This document shows, one piece after another, positions 35,001 through 41,443 of a DNA stretch of 62,212 nt. The stretch's first letter is position 1. Each line of letters opens with the position of its first letter. A model generated the notes under the pieces. It was not told the DNA's origin and did not search any database. It worked only from the letters and a program-made list of their open reading frames with translations. Both the position numbers and the translations under genes were made by a program. The stretch is from CAYVQU01 sp964453155 (GTDB lineage Bacteria > Chloroflexota > Anaerolineae > Anaerolineales > UBA11858), in the NCBI GenBank assembly GCA_964453155.1, contig CAYVQU010000008.1, positions 1 through 62,212 on the forward strand, in the 5' to 3' direction.

Positions 35001-35545
35001 ACAAAAGCATGATCGGCTAACCGTTGCAAAATGCTACTCCGGCGTTGTTCCAAACGGTTACCCGTATTCCGCTGCCAGCTTTCTAAGACCGCAATACTGG
35101 GTAAAATACTTCCCGCCAAGAAATTTGGTCCCCTCCAAATATTGGCCGCAGTTTCTAAAAGTTTCAATATTGGTTCAGGAAGGGGTTCATTCTCGGGTAG
35201 TTTCCAAGGAGTATGCCCGGCCTGATCAAGTAAATCTTCAAATTCTTTTTGATCGATGTAGACCTTTTGCTGATCCAGGCCAATCAGGTCACCTTCAGTG
35301 GTGATGATCTCTGGATCGGGAAGTTCTCTTCGCAGGCGACTCAAATTTTCGGAAAGCCGTAAACGTGCTTTGGCCTCGGGTAATTCAGCCCAAAATAAGG
35401 ACACTATTTCGTCACGGCTGACCCTGGTTCCACGCGAAGCCAAAAAAAACAACAAAGCCCGCGGTGTTTTTCGTTGGATGGATAGCGTTTCCTGCTTCCA
35501 ACGCACCTCGGGCGAACCTAAAAAAAGAATCTCGAGAATGGGCAT
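32027..35545 (-). CDS. BTAD-type transcriptional regulator with ATPase and TPR domains
   Basis: The 1172-aa protein resembles the AfsR/SARP-like signalling regulators. An N-terminal winged-helix DNA-binding region (1-95, LLFFLASRGTRVSRDEIVSLFW) is followed by a bacterial transcriptional activation (BTAD) domain (100-250). An AAA/STAND ATPase comes next, with Walker A GEAGQGKT (302-309) and Walker B LVFDDAHWAD (415-424), then a helical region and a long C-terminal TPR array (about 650-1160). Such proteins bind DNA when a ligand or partner relieves the TPR part and ATP is bound. Target genes are not evident. It is monocistronic, between two terminators, with an inverted repeat in its leader. 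Confidence 0.88.
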   Translation of the reverse strand: MPILEILFLGSPEVRWKQETLSIQRKTPRALLFFLASRGTRVSRDEIVSLFWAELPEAKARLRLSENLSRLRRELPDPEIITTEGDLIGLDQQKVYIDQKEFEDLLDQAGHTPWKLPENEPLPEPILKLLETAANIWRGPNFLAGSILPSIAVLESWQRNTGNRLEQRRSSILQRLADHAFVSGDLETALAHAQNGLVNDILNENIHYRVLRYLIDLGHLEDARQHFNLVQEIYRSELDIGPPAKLISQYQRIRKISTTASENVPPKWELHTSMNLPYVGRKETLNQIRKNLIQNKGVIIFGEAGQGKTRLIQEYASQMKPAHRVLVTTCRPLETALPFQPIIELFRRYILPDEWLSLSAVWASQLTKLYPALKGMRPELDEPLISDTPSHAQADLLEAIQQVFSLLAEKQPIFLVFDDAHWADEATLATIGYLLARPPFDQPNGAIAVLSRQEGITPPLENLCNLVQQSKHGEVIYLPHLVSNDLYNLTYNLLGKYPTADFVTNLANSTGGNPLYVLETLRTILEKNPQAKLDKNTRLPLAKSLQTLIQTRLLELSVSAKNILDVAAVCGIEFEYKTIRDIVDLDETALVQGLDELEQRLILHPSTTPRGQVRYRFVHDKFRETVIQNLSRAKTHLLNKKVAEYLEQEYYPEQAGILAQHFETAGELKSAYHYWVASGNRARNLFSQNDAIRSFRRAKSIFLDIETVLSDNDIYLLFAHWSEMAYEIQDTAMVRQLGNELVALGEKRVSPLLIGTGLDALSDACMTENKFEEGLEFATRAIGFLEQSDNTFELMEAYIHCGVFQYMTNEINKGLAAFEDALALAVDDARPEVIRARSNAHYQMSLLRTISGWPQRGYDHAQRSLRDANTSGRTYLKFSAYFVLTFACYYMGQYHEANEHAHNGIDLAEKTQGWRMLGYLHSYAAAVDLSLGNIDQAYDHALETQRLGKEYELNDVFALGCRQLGDIHLRLGAALQAIPYYQNGVEAIGEHFIGGDNLIRMGFATFKAGNIEMGQQMIAFALAAFENTHVGMGVYVTKIFQAAAEADLENWATVSELANEVREQTTARNLSVSYLEAVYLQGLTNLENRAAKAATDHFKIVIEEARLLGNIWLELKAQIAQTKSLESQDPARETSLKRIAAIKNYLRSNTNNPDLLDIYQEFEAEIGESLFS

Positions 35546-35602
35546 ATAATTATGTCGCGCGCTCAGAAAATACCGGTAAATCTAAAAACCTACATAAGCT
35601 TT

Positions 35603-35653
35603 GATGGATTGTCGTGACAGATGATTGTTCCGAATGCCGATCTACAATCCATC
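35603..35653 (-). promoter_or_regulatory. Inverted repeat in the leader of the BTAD regulator gene
   Basis: GATGGATTGT (35603-35612) and ACAATCCATC (35644-35653) are exact complements 31 bases apart. A TATAAT on the minus strand (35669-35664) lies just upstream, so the repeat would fall at the start of the transcript. It could be an operator or an mRNA hairpin. Confidence 0.4.
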
Positions 35654-35683
35654 TTTGAGAAAAATTATACTAAAGTAGAGATC

Positions 35684-35727
35684 AAAAAAAGGCTGATCCT
35701 ATTTTACCAAAATGCATCAGCCTTTTT
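35684..35727 (-). terminator. Terminator of the ssb-recN operon
   Basis: AAAAAGGCTGAT (35686-35697) pairs with ATCAGCCTTTTT (35716-35727), with an A-run on the left giving a T-run on the minus strand. It lies 45 bases beyond the recN stop. Confidence 0.85.
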
Positions 35728-35772
35728 CTGCTTACTTTTCTTCAGGGTATGGACATTTGTACTGCGATGCAG

Positions 35773-37503
35773 CTAAGTGTTTTGGGCAAATTCTTCAACC
35801 GATTGCATAATTTCGTGCGCTGATTGGAGTGTTCCATTACTCACTTCGCCCAGCATTTGGGCTAACTCGTGGATCCGGTTGTCACCGTCTATGCGGTGGA
35901 CCTGGGTGATTGTTCGGCCATCATCAATGTCTTTTAGGACCTGGTAATGTTGTTGGCCGTAGCCGGCTAATTGAGCCAGGTGAGTAATGCATAATACCTG
36001 GTGCTGGGTTGCCAGCCGCCACAATTTCTGCCCAACAATCGCGCCAACTCGACCACCAATACCTTGATCAATTTCATCGAATACCAGGGTAGGCACCCGA
36101 TCAGCTTGGGCCAAAACATTTTTCAATGCTAGCATCAGCCGCGCAGTCTCACCACCCGAGGCAATCCGAACCAGGGGTTTGAAGCCCTCGCCGGGGTTGG
36201 TTTCAACTAGAAATTCGACGCGTTCTAAGCCATTAATATCGAAAGCCACTCGCCTTCCATCGGGTAGCGGCACACCAGTAGGCGTTTCTTTTTGCTGAAA
36301 ATCTACTTTAAAACGGGCTCCCGGCATTTTAAGATCTTCAAGTTCGGTAATGATCTGTTGCTGAAGTTCCGCGGCGGTCGCATGGCGTTGGTCGGAAAGT
36401 TTCTGCCCGCGTTGGCCTAATTTTTCTAATAGCTGGGTCTCTTCGTGGGCTAGTTCTTCAATCCGTTCGCCCGCGTTGGTAATTGTTTCAAGTTCTTGAC
36501 GGGCCTTAATGCCAAATTCGAGTACGGCTTGAATCGACTCACCGTATTTACGCTTAAGAATATTGATCAAATCTAACCGATCTTCGACTTGCTCCAGCCG
36601 TTTGGGATTAAATTCGATATTTTCTAGATAATCCCGCAGGTGCATTGCTAAATCTGTTAGTTCTTGAAACATCGTATCGGCTTTGGCGTAGCTGGGATTT
36701 TGTCCAGTATCGATTTTGGCTAAATTCTCCAAAGATGAAACTACTTGTCCCAATAGATCGGTAATCGCCGGGTTTTCGGGGGTGCCCTCATCTAAAAATT
36801 GGAGTGCTTCTTGGCTAAGGGAGGCTAACCCCTCCGCATTCGCCAGCCGATTGCGCTCTGCACGCAGCCCGGCTTCTTCTTCCGGATTCAGGTTAGCAGC
36901 TTCGATCTCGTCGATCTGATAAGTTAATAAATCTGTCCGACGGGCAGCATCCCGTTCGGCCTGACGAAGCATTTCCAATTCTTTCCGAACCGCGACAATT
37001 TTCCGGTAGGTTTTTTGATAGGGGGCCAGGGTGTCTTCAATTTGGGTAAAACGATCTAAAAGTCCGAGATGCTGCTGGACCCGTTTGAGCGAGAGATGCT
37101 CCGATTGTCCGTGAATATCAACCAGGTACTCACCTATTTCCCGCATCAGCGTCACACCCACGCTGCGGCCATTTATTCGGGCAATGCTGCGGCCATTTCG
37201 GCGTAATTCTCGTCCCAACGTAAGATATTCGGGGTCATCGAGCAACTCTTCCCGTTGTAAAATTTCGTGAACCGGTTGGCGAACCGCAGTCGTAATACGG
37301 AAGGTGGCTTCGATATTGGCGCGCTCAGCTCCACTGCGGATGAGGGTGTTATCGACACGACTGCCGAGTAAGGTATCCAGGGCACCCATGATGATTGACT
37401 TTCCCGCACCGGTTTCACCGGTAAAGATGATCAAACCATCCGAAAACTGCAACTCAAGCTGGTCGATGATGGCAAAATTTTCAATTCTTAATTCGGAAAG
37501 CAT
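35773..37503 (-). CDS. recN: DNA repair protein RecN
   Basis: RecN is an SMC-like ATPase recruited to double-strand breaks. The 576-aa protein has Walker A GETGAGKS (30-37 region), coiled-coil arms (about 150-370) and a C-terminal ABC half with the signature SGGETARLMLALK and Walker B LVFDEIDQGIGGR. Length and motifs are normal. It is the last gene of a leftward operon starting with ssb. A 45-base gap separates it from the B-box gene. In many bacteria recN is under LexA control. A LexA-like box lies at the head of this operon (41303-41314), but that link is tentative. Confidence 0.96.
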   Translation of the reverse strand: MLSELRIENFAIIDQLELQFSDGLIIFTGETGAGKSIIMGALDTLLGSRVDNTLIRSGAERANIEATFRITTAVRQPVHEILQREELLDDPEYLTLGRELRRNGRSIARINGRSVGVTLMREIGEYLVDIHGQSEHLSLKRVQQHLGLLDRFTQIEDTLAPYQKTYRKIVAVRKELEMLRQAERDAARRTDLLTYQIDEIEAANLNPEEEAGLRAERNRLANAEGLASLSQEALQFLDEGTPENPAITDLLGQVVSSLENLAKIDTGQNPSYAKADTMFQELTDLAMHLRDYLENIEFNPKRLEQVEDRLDLINILKRKYGESIQAVLEFGIKARQELETITNAGERIEELAHEETQLLEKLGQRGQKLSDQRHATAAELQQQIITELEDLKMPGARFKVDFQQKETPTGVPLPDGRRVAFDINGLERVEFLVETNPGEGFKPLVRIASGGETARLMLALKNVLAQADRVPTLVFDEIDQGIGGRVGAIVGQKLWRLATQHQVLCITHLAQLAGYGQQHYQVLKDIDDGRTITQVHRIDGDNRIHELAQMLGEVSNGTLQSAHEIMQSVEEFAQNT

Positions 37504-37548
37504 AATACTAATATTATCCCAAAGTGGAAAATTGATCTATGGAGTTCA

Positions 37549-38049
37549 TTACCGGTTGAAATAAATACCTTTCAGTCGGTAATAGGCCGTGGTTGTTACC
37601 GTAACCAGGTAGACGCCTTGCCAGATTAAACTGAAAATCGAGAAAAAGAATAGTTCTCGTAACATGATGGGCAAACCGCCCAAAATTGCTCCGGCGGCGA
37701 CAATTTGAAAGAGCCTTTGCGACCGGCGGCGTTTGGTTGTAAACCGGATGGCTTCGGCCAGCGCAGTGCCAACAATGGGAGCAATAAATATGACAAAAAA
37801 GCCCATACTGCCCGCGATCAGGCTACCCAAAAACGATATGACCGCGGCCACAACAAATGCGATCGGTAGGTCTTGAATTTGTGCGGTTTCATATACTTTT
37901 TGTTGGCCGCGCACACATTCTTTGCACCGATAGCCGGTAGGAGTTGGTTGGGCACATTTTGTGCAGATCAATTTCTCGCACCGGTTACAACGTAGCATTG
38001 TTTCGGTATGGGGGTGATTAGCACAATAAAGGGTGGTCTGTTCAGACAT
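37549..38049 (-). CDS. B-box zinc-finger membrane protein
   Basis: The 166-aa protein starts with a B-box-like zinc finger: CANHPHTETMLRCNRCEKLIC, TKC and GYRCKEC supply eight or more Cys/His ligands in residues 9-43. Three to four hydrophobic segments follow (about 62-85, 86-100, 115-130 and 135-155). Proteins of this design are common in Chloroflexota and some other phyla and have no established role. They are thought to be membrane-bound adaptors. It lies 17 bases after nadK and 45 bases before recN in the same operon, so a link with DNA damage or redox response is possible but only inferred. Confidence 0.8.
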   Translation of the reverse strand: MSEQTTLYCANHPHTETMLRCNRCEKLICTKCAQPTPTGYRCKECVRGQQKVYETAQIQDLPIAFVVAAVISFLGSLIAGSMGFFVIFIAPIVGTALAEAIRFTTKRRRSQRLFQIVAAGAILGGLPIMLRELFFFSIFSLIWQGVYLVTVTTTAYYRLKGIYFNR

Positions 38050-38066
38050 GGAGATTGGTCCTAATA

Positions 38067-38948
38067 TTATGTGTTTTCGGATTGAGTTTTGTTTTTTGAG
38101 AACCCAATGGATGGATTGCGGTTCATGTGAGGGGTTAAATTTCGATAAAAATAGCCCGGGTCTTGCAAGCGCACAAATTGAACCGTGTGGTTACTGGCTC
38201 GCACCTGAACATGGTCACCACTAATTATTTCAATGGGATTATGCCCATCAATACTGATGACGGCTTGGTGTTCGGTGTGAACGATTATTTTAACTGCTGA
38301 TCCCTCGGCCAAGACAATGGCCCGATCAATTGACAAATGGGGCGCAACCGGTACCAGGAGAATATTCCGTAACTCGGGAGGTAAAATTGGACCACCCACT
38401 GCCAGGGCGTAAGCCGTGGACCCGGTTGGAGTCGAGGCAATCAGACCATCGGCAACATAAGTTGTCAAGAAGCGGTTATCCACCTCCGCATCCAGATGAA
38501 CCGGACGTACAATTTGACCGCGGCTGATCACCACTTCGTTGAGCACTAACCAACCACCGAGATTTTCAGTTCCGCGCCAGTGTTCGGCCCGTAACATCAT
38601 CCGGCGTTCTAAGCGGTAATCCCCAGCAACAATATTGGTTAGGGCTGTCTCCCATTGTTCGAATTTAATTTCTGTTAGGAATCCAAATTTGCCTAAATTG
38701 ATTCCTAAAATGGGGATGTCATAGGGGGCACATAAATGTCCCGCGCGTAACATCGTTCCATCGCCGCCTAAGGCCACCAGCATATCGGTTGCTTGATTTT
38801 TGACCCGGGCCTGGATTTTATTCTCATATAACATTCCATAATGGGTCTTAAAACCGCGCACTTGAAAAAAAGAGGCGACTTTGGCCGCAAATCCGATGGC
38901 TTTAGGGATTTTTGGATTAGCGGCAATTGTGATATGCTGAATTGTCAT
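38067..38948 (-). CDS. nadK: NAD kinase
   Basis: NadK phosphorylates NAD to NADP using ATP or polyphosphate. The 293-aa protein shows GGDGT at 61-65 with the catalytic Asp, INLGKFGFLTE, TPTGSTAYALAVGGPI and an alpha/beta plus beta C-terminal layout of normal size. It starts six bases after the Cas4-like gene and lies in an operon with ssb and recN. Adjacent nadK-recN genes are known from many bacteria, often with tlyA and argR, so this pairing is ancient and the insertion of the B-box gene is a variation. Confidence 0.95.
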   Translation of the reverse strand: MTIQHITIAANPKIPKAIGFAAKVASFFQVRGFKTHYGMLYENKIQARVKNQATDMLVALGGDGTMLRAGHLCAPYDIPILGINLGKFGFLTEIKFEQWETALTNIVAGDYRLERRMMLRAEHWRGTENLGGWLVLNEVVISRGQIVRPVHLDAEVDNRFLTTYVADGLIASTPTGSTAYALAVGGPILPPELRNILLVPVAPHLSIDRAIVLAEGSAVKIIVHTEHQAVISIDGHNPIEIISGDHVQVRASNHTVQFVRLQDPGYFYRNLTPHMNRNPSIGFSKNKTQSENT

Positions 38949-38954
38949 GATTTA

Positions 38955-39473
38955 TTATGAAACCAGACTCTGATCGCAAGTTGATAAATAGCCGCACCGT
39001 TTACAGCGTTGCGGAGCCTCATGGGAGCGGCGGGCTTTTGATGCTGTTGTTTTGGAACGCATCTCGATGAGCAGGTCGAGTAAATCTTCCTCTAATTCTG
39101 GGGTGTAATCTACCCGGAAAGTACGGTTGGGGTAATGAATGATCCCGTGACTTGGGCGGATATTATATTCACTTTCAACTAGGCGACAATAAGCGGCGAG
39201 CTGAAAAATATGTGAGTCATATGGGGCCTGATTCACTGCTGAAGATTTAACTTCAACCGGGATGATCATTTTCCCCTGTTTGACCAAATAATCGGGTTTT
39301 CCGGTTAAATCTAAGAGATTGTCATACAGGGGTTTATCAACCGGGTCCCATTGACTGGTATCGGTATAGATCACCTGGCCGCCGGGTAATCCAGTCGCTT
39401 GGCGCTGTCGGGAAGCTTGTGAGAGCACAAATAACGCCAATATGATTAAAAAAATTGCCAGATATAGAATCAT
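38955..39473 (-). CDS. Membrane Cas4-like nuclease, C-terminal part
   Basis: This 172-aa product begins with a membrane segment (1-20) and carries the core of a Cas4/RecB-type PD-(D/E)XK nuclease. D61 is in GKPDYLV, E74 and K76 are in VEVKSS, the QxxxY motif is Q91-Y95, and a C-terminal iron-sulfur Cys set is C157, C160 and C166. The fourth Cys and the motif I His found in Cas4 are absent here but present in the gene just upstream (39496-39732). The two reading frames differ by one shift, with a 22-base gap. They are either two subunits or one gene broken by a frameshift. No CRISPR array or other cas gene is present. Confidence 0.8.
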   Translation of the reverse strand: MILYLAIFLIILALFVLSQASRQRQATGLPGGQVIYTDTSQWDPVDKPLYDNLLDLTGKPDYLVKQGKMIIPVEVKSSAVNQAPYDSHIFQLAAYCRLVESEYNIRPSHGIIHYPNRTFRVDYTPELEEDLLDLLIEMRSKTTASKARRSHEAPQRCKRCGYLSTCDQSLVS

Positions 39474-39495
39474 TTGAAGTATCTGGGGAGCAGGC

Positions 39496-39732
39496 TCAGA
39501 ATACCAAGTTTACTAAGGCGATGGCAAACAAAACCAAAGCAGCTAACAACATGATGAATCCCAGCATTTGTAATAATCCGCTGGTGAATACGGCCCGGCC
39601 ATGCTGGGCATGTAGTTCGTTCCCACCAGCTAGTTCGGCGATATTTTCAGAAGGGATGTCTTTTTTATGGTACCACCAAGCCCGCTGGCAGTATAAATAA
39701 GTTCCTATTTCAGAAGCGCGGATCTTCTTCAT
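39496..39732 (-). CDS. Membrane Cas4-like nuclease, N-terminal part
   Basis: This 78-aa product matches the N-terminus of Cas4-like nucleases: SEIGTYLYCQRAWWYHK with C15 as the first iron-sulfur ligand, then NELHAQHGR with H41 or H44 as the motif I His. A membrane segment (about 52-76) follows and the frame stops. The frame of the next gene extends upstream of its ATG through 12 codons (beginning TWYSEPAPQ) to a TAA that overlaps this gene's last codons. A single-base change near 39496-39510 would therefore join the two into one protein with a membrane hairpin inserted between Cys1 and the nuclease core. It begins two bases after the translin stop. Confidence 0.75.
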   Translation of the reverse strand: MKKIRASEIGTYLYCQRAWWYHKKDIPSENIAELAGGNELHAQHGRAVFTSGLLQMLGFIMLLAALVLFAIALVNLVF

Positions 39733-39734
39733 CC

Positions 39735-40379
39735 TTACCCTTTGTTTTCGTCAGCCAATTTCCCTTCGAAGGCTAACAAGTGCTTTTCCAAGCGCTCCTG
39801 ACGCAGACTTAACGTTAGGTCGCCGCGGGTTCGTTCGGTGACACCGCGGCAAATATCTGTCAAACGTCGCAGGCCACCAGTGATGGCATCTGGATAATCA
39901 ATCGTAACCAATACTGCGTAGATGTCATTCATATGACCTAAGAGTTTTTCAGCTTCGGCGGAATGCCCATGACGGAGGATATCTAAGCATTTGCGCCGCA
40001 ATTCTCCGGCAGTTTCTGCCAGGCCCTTGAGATAGGTATGGTGCTCAAGTTTTAAATCATCGGGGGTGGGTAAGGGTTCGGCCTTGATCAGCGCGTAGGT
40101 AATATGGGCTTCGGCAAATTCTTTGAGAGCGTCTTGTGTGTAGCCCGCAAAATAGATGTCCTTGTATCCTATCAAGTCGTGATTGAGTGCGTCAACCAGT
40201 TCTTGGGCACTGGCTAAATGCTCTTGGGCCAAGTCCCAATCGTCACGGTGAACAGCTCGAATTGCATTGGCACAAAAGCGAGTAAGTTGCCGAGCCTGTT
40301 TCAACGCTTGATCGCGAGCTTTGGTCCGGGCTTCAAAAGTCTGATGAATTTGTTCAATAATTTGATCTAGTTTTTCCAT
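39735..40379 (-). CDS. Translin family protein
   Basis: The 214-aa all-helical protein matches the translin family. Signs are FEARTKARDQALKQARQLTRFC at the N-terminus, DIYFAGYTQDALKEFAEA near the middle, YLKGLAETAGELRRKCLDILRHG, and the C-terminal DICRGVTERTRGDLTLSLRQERLEKHL. Translins form octameric shells that bind single-stranded RNA or DNA, and TRAX-type members carry nuclease activity through acidic residues. Whether this one is catalytic cannot be settled by eye. It lies seven bases after a DUF3467 gene and two bases before the Cas4-like gene, in an operon led by ssb, so action on single-stranded nucleic acid is a reasonable inference. Confidence 0.88.
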   Translation of the reverse strand: MEKLDQIIEQIHQTFEARTKARDQALKQARQLTRFCANAIRAVHRDDWDLAQEHLASAQELVDALNHDLIGYKDIYFAGYTQDALKEFAEAHITYALIKAEPLPTPDDLKLEHHTYLKGLAETAGELRRKCLDILRHGHSAEAEKLLGHMNDIYAVLVTIDYPDAITGGLRRLTDICRGVTERTRGDLTLSLRQERLEKHLLAFEGKLADENKG

Positions 40380-40386
40380 GCCACAC

Positions 40387-40701
40387 TCACTTTTTCGGGG
40401 GGCGGAATAATTGCTCCGCGAGCGTCGAACCGCCCCCAGGGAGCTTGATTTCGCCGAAATTGGCTTCGTACTTCGCCAGGTTATCTTCTAGTGCCTTTTG
40501 AAATAGCTTAGCCCCGATCGGGCTCATCATAATTTGCGATTTAACCTTGGCGCTGTTACTGCCGGGGATCATTTGGGCAAAGTTCAATACCAGCTCTGAG
40601 GGAGTATGTGCAATCAGAACCTGATTCGAATAGATCGCGTCAAGCTCTGGTGGGACCTCTAACTTAATTTGTTTGGTATTTTTGGGCGGTTTCTTTTCCA
40701 T
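40387..40701 (-). CDS. DUF3467 family protein
   Basis: From the ATG at 40701 (GAGG nine bases upstream) the protein is 104 aa. A longer reading from GTG 40746 would start inside a hairpin and is unlikely. Family signs are the pattern YSNQVLIAHTPSELVLNFAQMIPG near residues 23-46, then VKSQIMMSPIGAKLFQKALEDNLAKYEANFG. DUF3467 proteins are small, widespread and of unknown function. It sits between ssb and the translin gene in a compact leftward operon. A role connected with single-stranded DNA is only positional inference. Confidence 0.85.
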   Translation of the reverse strand: MEKKPPKNTKQIKLEVPPELDAIYSNQVLIAHTPSELVLNFAQMIPGSNSAKVKSQIMMSPIGAKLFQKALEDNLAKYEANFGEIKLPGGGSTLAEQLFRPPKK

Positions 40702-40737
40702 TTGGATATCCTCAACCGATTTGGTTTTTGAGAGCAG

Positions 40738-40763
40738 AAAGGGCACCCAATTGAGTGCCCTTT
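40738..40763 (-). other. Hairpin between ssb and the DUF3467 gene
   Basis: AAAGGGCAC (40738-40746) pairs with GTGCCCTTT (40755-40763). On the minus strand it is followed by TTTCTGCTC, a weak T-run. It may partly terminate or process the transcript, giving more ssb mRNA than downstream mRNA. Confidence 0.6.
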
Positions 40764-40772
40764 CATGGTGAC

Positions 40773-41204
40773 TTAGAAGGGGATGTCGTCATCCATGGGC
40801 TGATCCATGGGGGCGGGGGCGGCTGCCCCTTGTCCGCCTTGGAAAGCCTGATCCTCACCGCGAGTTGATAGGAAGCGGACCGTTCCAGCGGTGATCTCAT
40901 ACGAGGCCGCTGGGGTACCATCCTGGCGAGTCCAAATGCGCGGGCCGCCCGATGATGGATCTGCGGTTACCCGGCCTTCAACCAAAACCTTGCTGCCGCG
41001 CTGGAGATATTGATTGCAGGTCTCGGCCTGCCGACCCCAGGCGGATACTCGGAACCAGATGGTCTCTTTCACCTGTTGACCATCGGAGGCTGTATATTGG
41101 CGGTTGGTGGCCACTGAGAAGTTGGTCACCGCCTGACCCGACGGGGTATAGCGCATCTCTGGGTCGCGGCCCAGATTGCCAATAATAATAATTTTCTGAT
41201 ACAT
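40773..41204 (-). CDS. ssb: Single-stranded DNA-binding protein
   Basis: SSB coats single-stranded DNA in replication and repair. The 143-aa protein has the OB fold (1-110) with IIIGNLGRDPEMRYTPSGQAVTNFSVATN, WFRVSAWGRQAETCNQYL and KVLVEGRV. A flexible Gly/Gln/Ala stretch and the acidic tip DDDIPF (138-143), which docks repair proteins, follow. It heads a leftward operon with DUF3467, translin, Cas4-like, nadK, B-box and recN genes. The usual rpsF-ssb-rpsR arrangement is absent, so this is a relocated or second copy. A palindrome and a LexA-like sequence lie upstream. Confidence 0.96.
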   Translation of the reverse strand: MYQKIIIIGNLGRDPEMRYTPSGQAVTNFSVATNRQYTASDGQQVKETIWFRVSAWGRQAETCNQYLQRGSKVLVEGRVTADPSSGGPRIWTRQDGTPAASYEITAGTVRFLSTRGEDQAFQGGQGAAAPAPMDQPMDDDIPF

Positions 41205-41258
41205 GGGGGAAGTGCTCCTTTCGTTTCAGTGAGCGGCCTGTCTTATGTTCTGAGCAAC

Positions 41259-41275
41259 CACTGCCCAGGGCAGTG
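41259..41275 (-). promoter_or_regulatory. Palindrome in the ssb leader
   Basis: CACTGCCC, one base and GGGCAGTG form a perfect 17-base palindrome about 55 bases before the ssb start. It is a possible operator or leader hairpin. Confidence 0.4.
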
Positions 41276-41302
41276 CCAAATTTTCACTCACCGTTATATT
41301 CA

Positions 41303-41314
41303 GAACAATTGTAC
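41303..41314 (-). promoter_or_regulatory. Candidate LexA-like box upstream of ssb
   Basis: GAACAATTGTAC differs at one position from the Gram-positive LexA pattern GAAC-N4-GTTC. A TACAAT on the minus strand overlaps it. Since ssb and recN are often SOS genes this position makes sense, but one near-match is weak evidence. Confidence 0.3.
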
Positions 41315-41360
41315 TCTAAATTATCTGAGTCGGAAATAGTTCGGATTTACTCATTTCTGA

Positions 41361-41420
41361 CAACCAATTTCCCCGGAAAATTGGGTTCACAGAACCTTAA
41401 GTTTCCGGGGAAATTGGTTG
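41361..41420. repeat. Perfect 19-bp inverted repeat
   Basis: CAACCAATTTCCCCGGAAA (41361-41379) and its exact complement (41402-41420) flank a 22-base loop that itself contains GGTTC-ACA-GAACC. It lies 24 bases beyond the stop of the restriction-enzyme-like gene, with no T-run on either strand. It is more regular than a usual terminator and may be the edge of a mobile cassette. Confidence 0.85.
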
Positions 41421-41443
41421 TACAAAGATTATTTTGCCGGAGC

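Noticed and set aside
38955..39732. Cas4-like nuclease as sign of a CRISPR-Cas system
   Set aside because: No array of direct repeats with spacers and no other cas gene is present. The gene is embedded in an ssb-recN operon, so a free-standing Cas4-family nuclease is the better reading.
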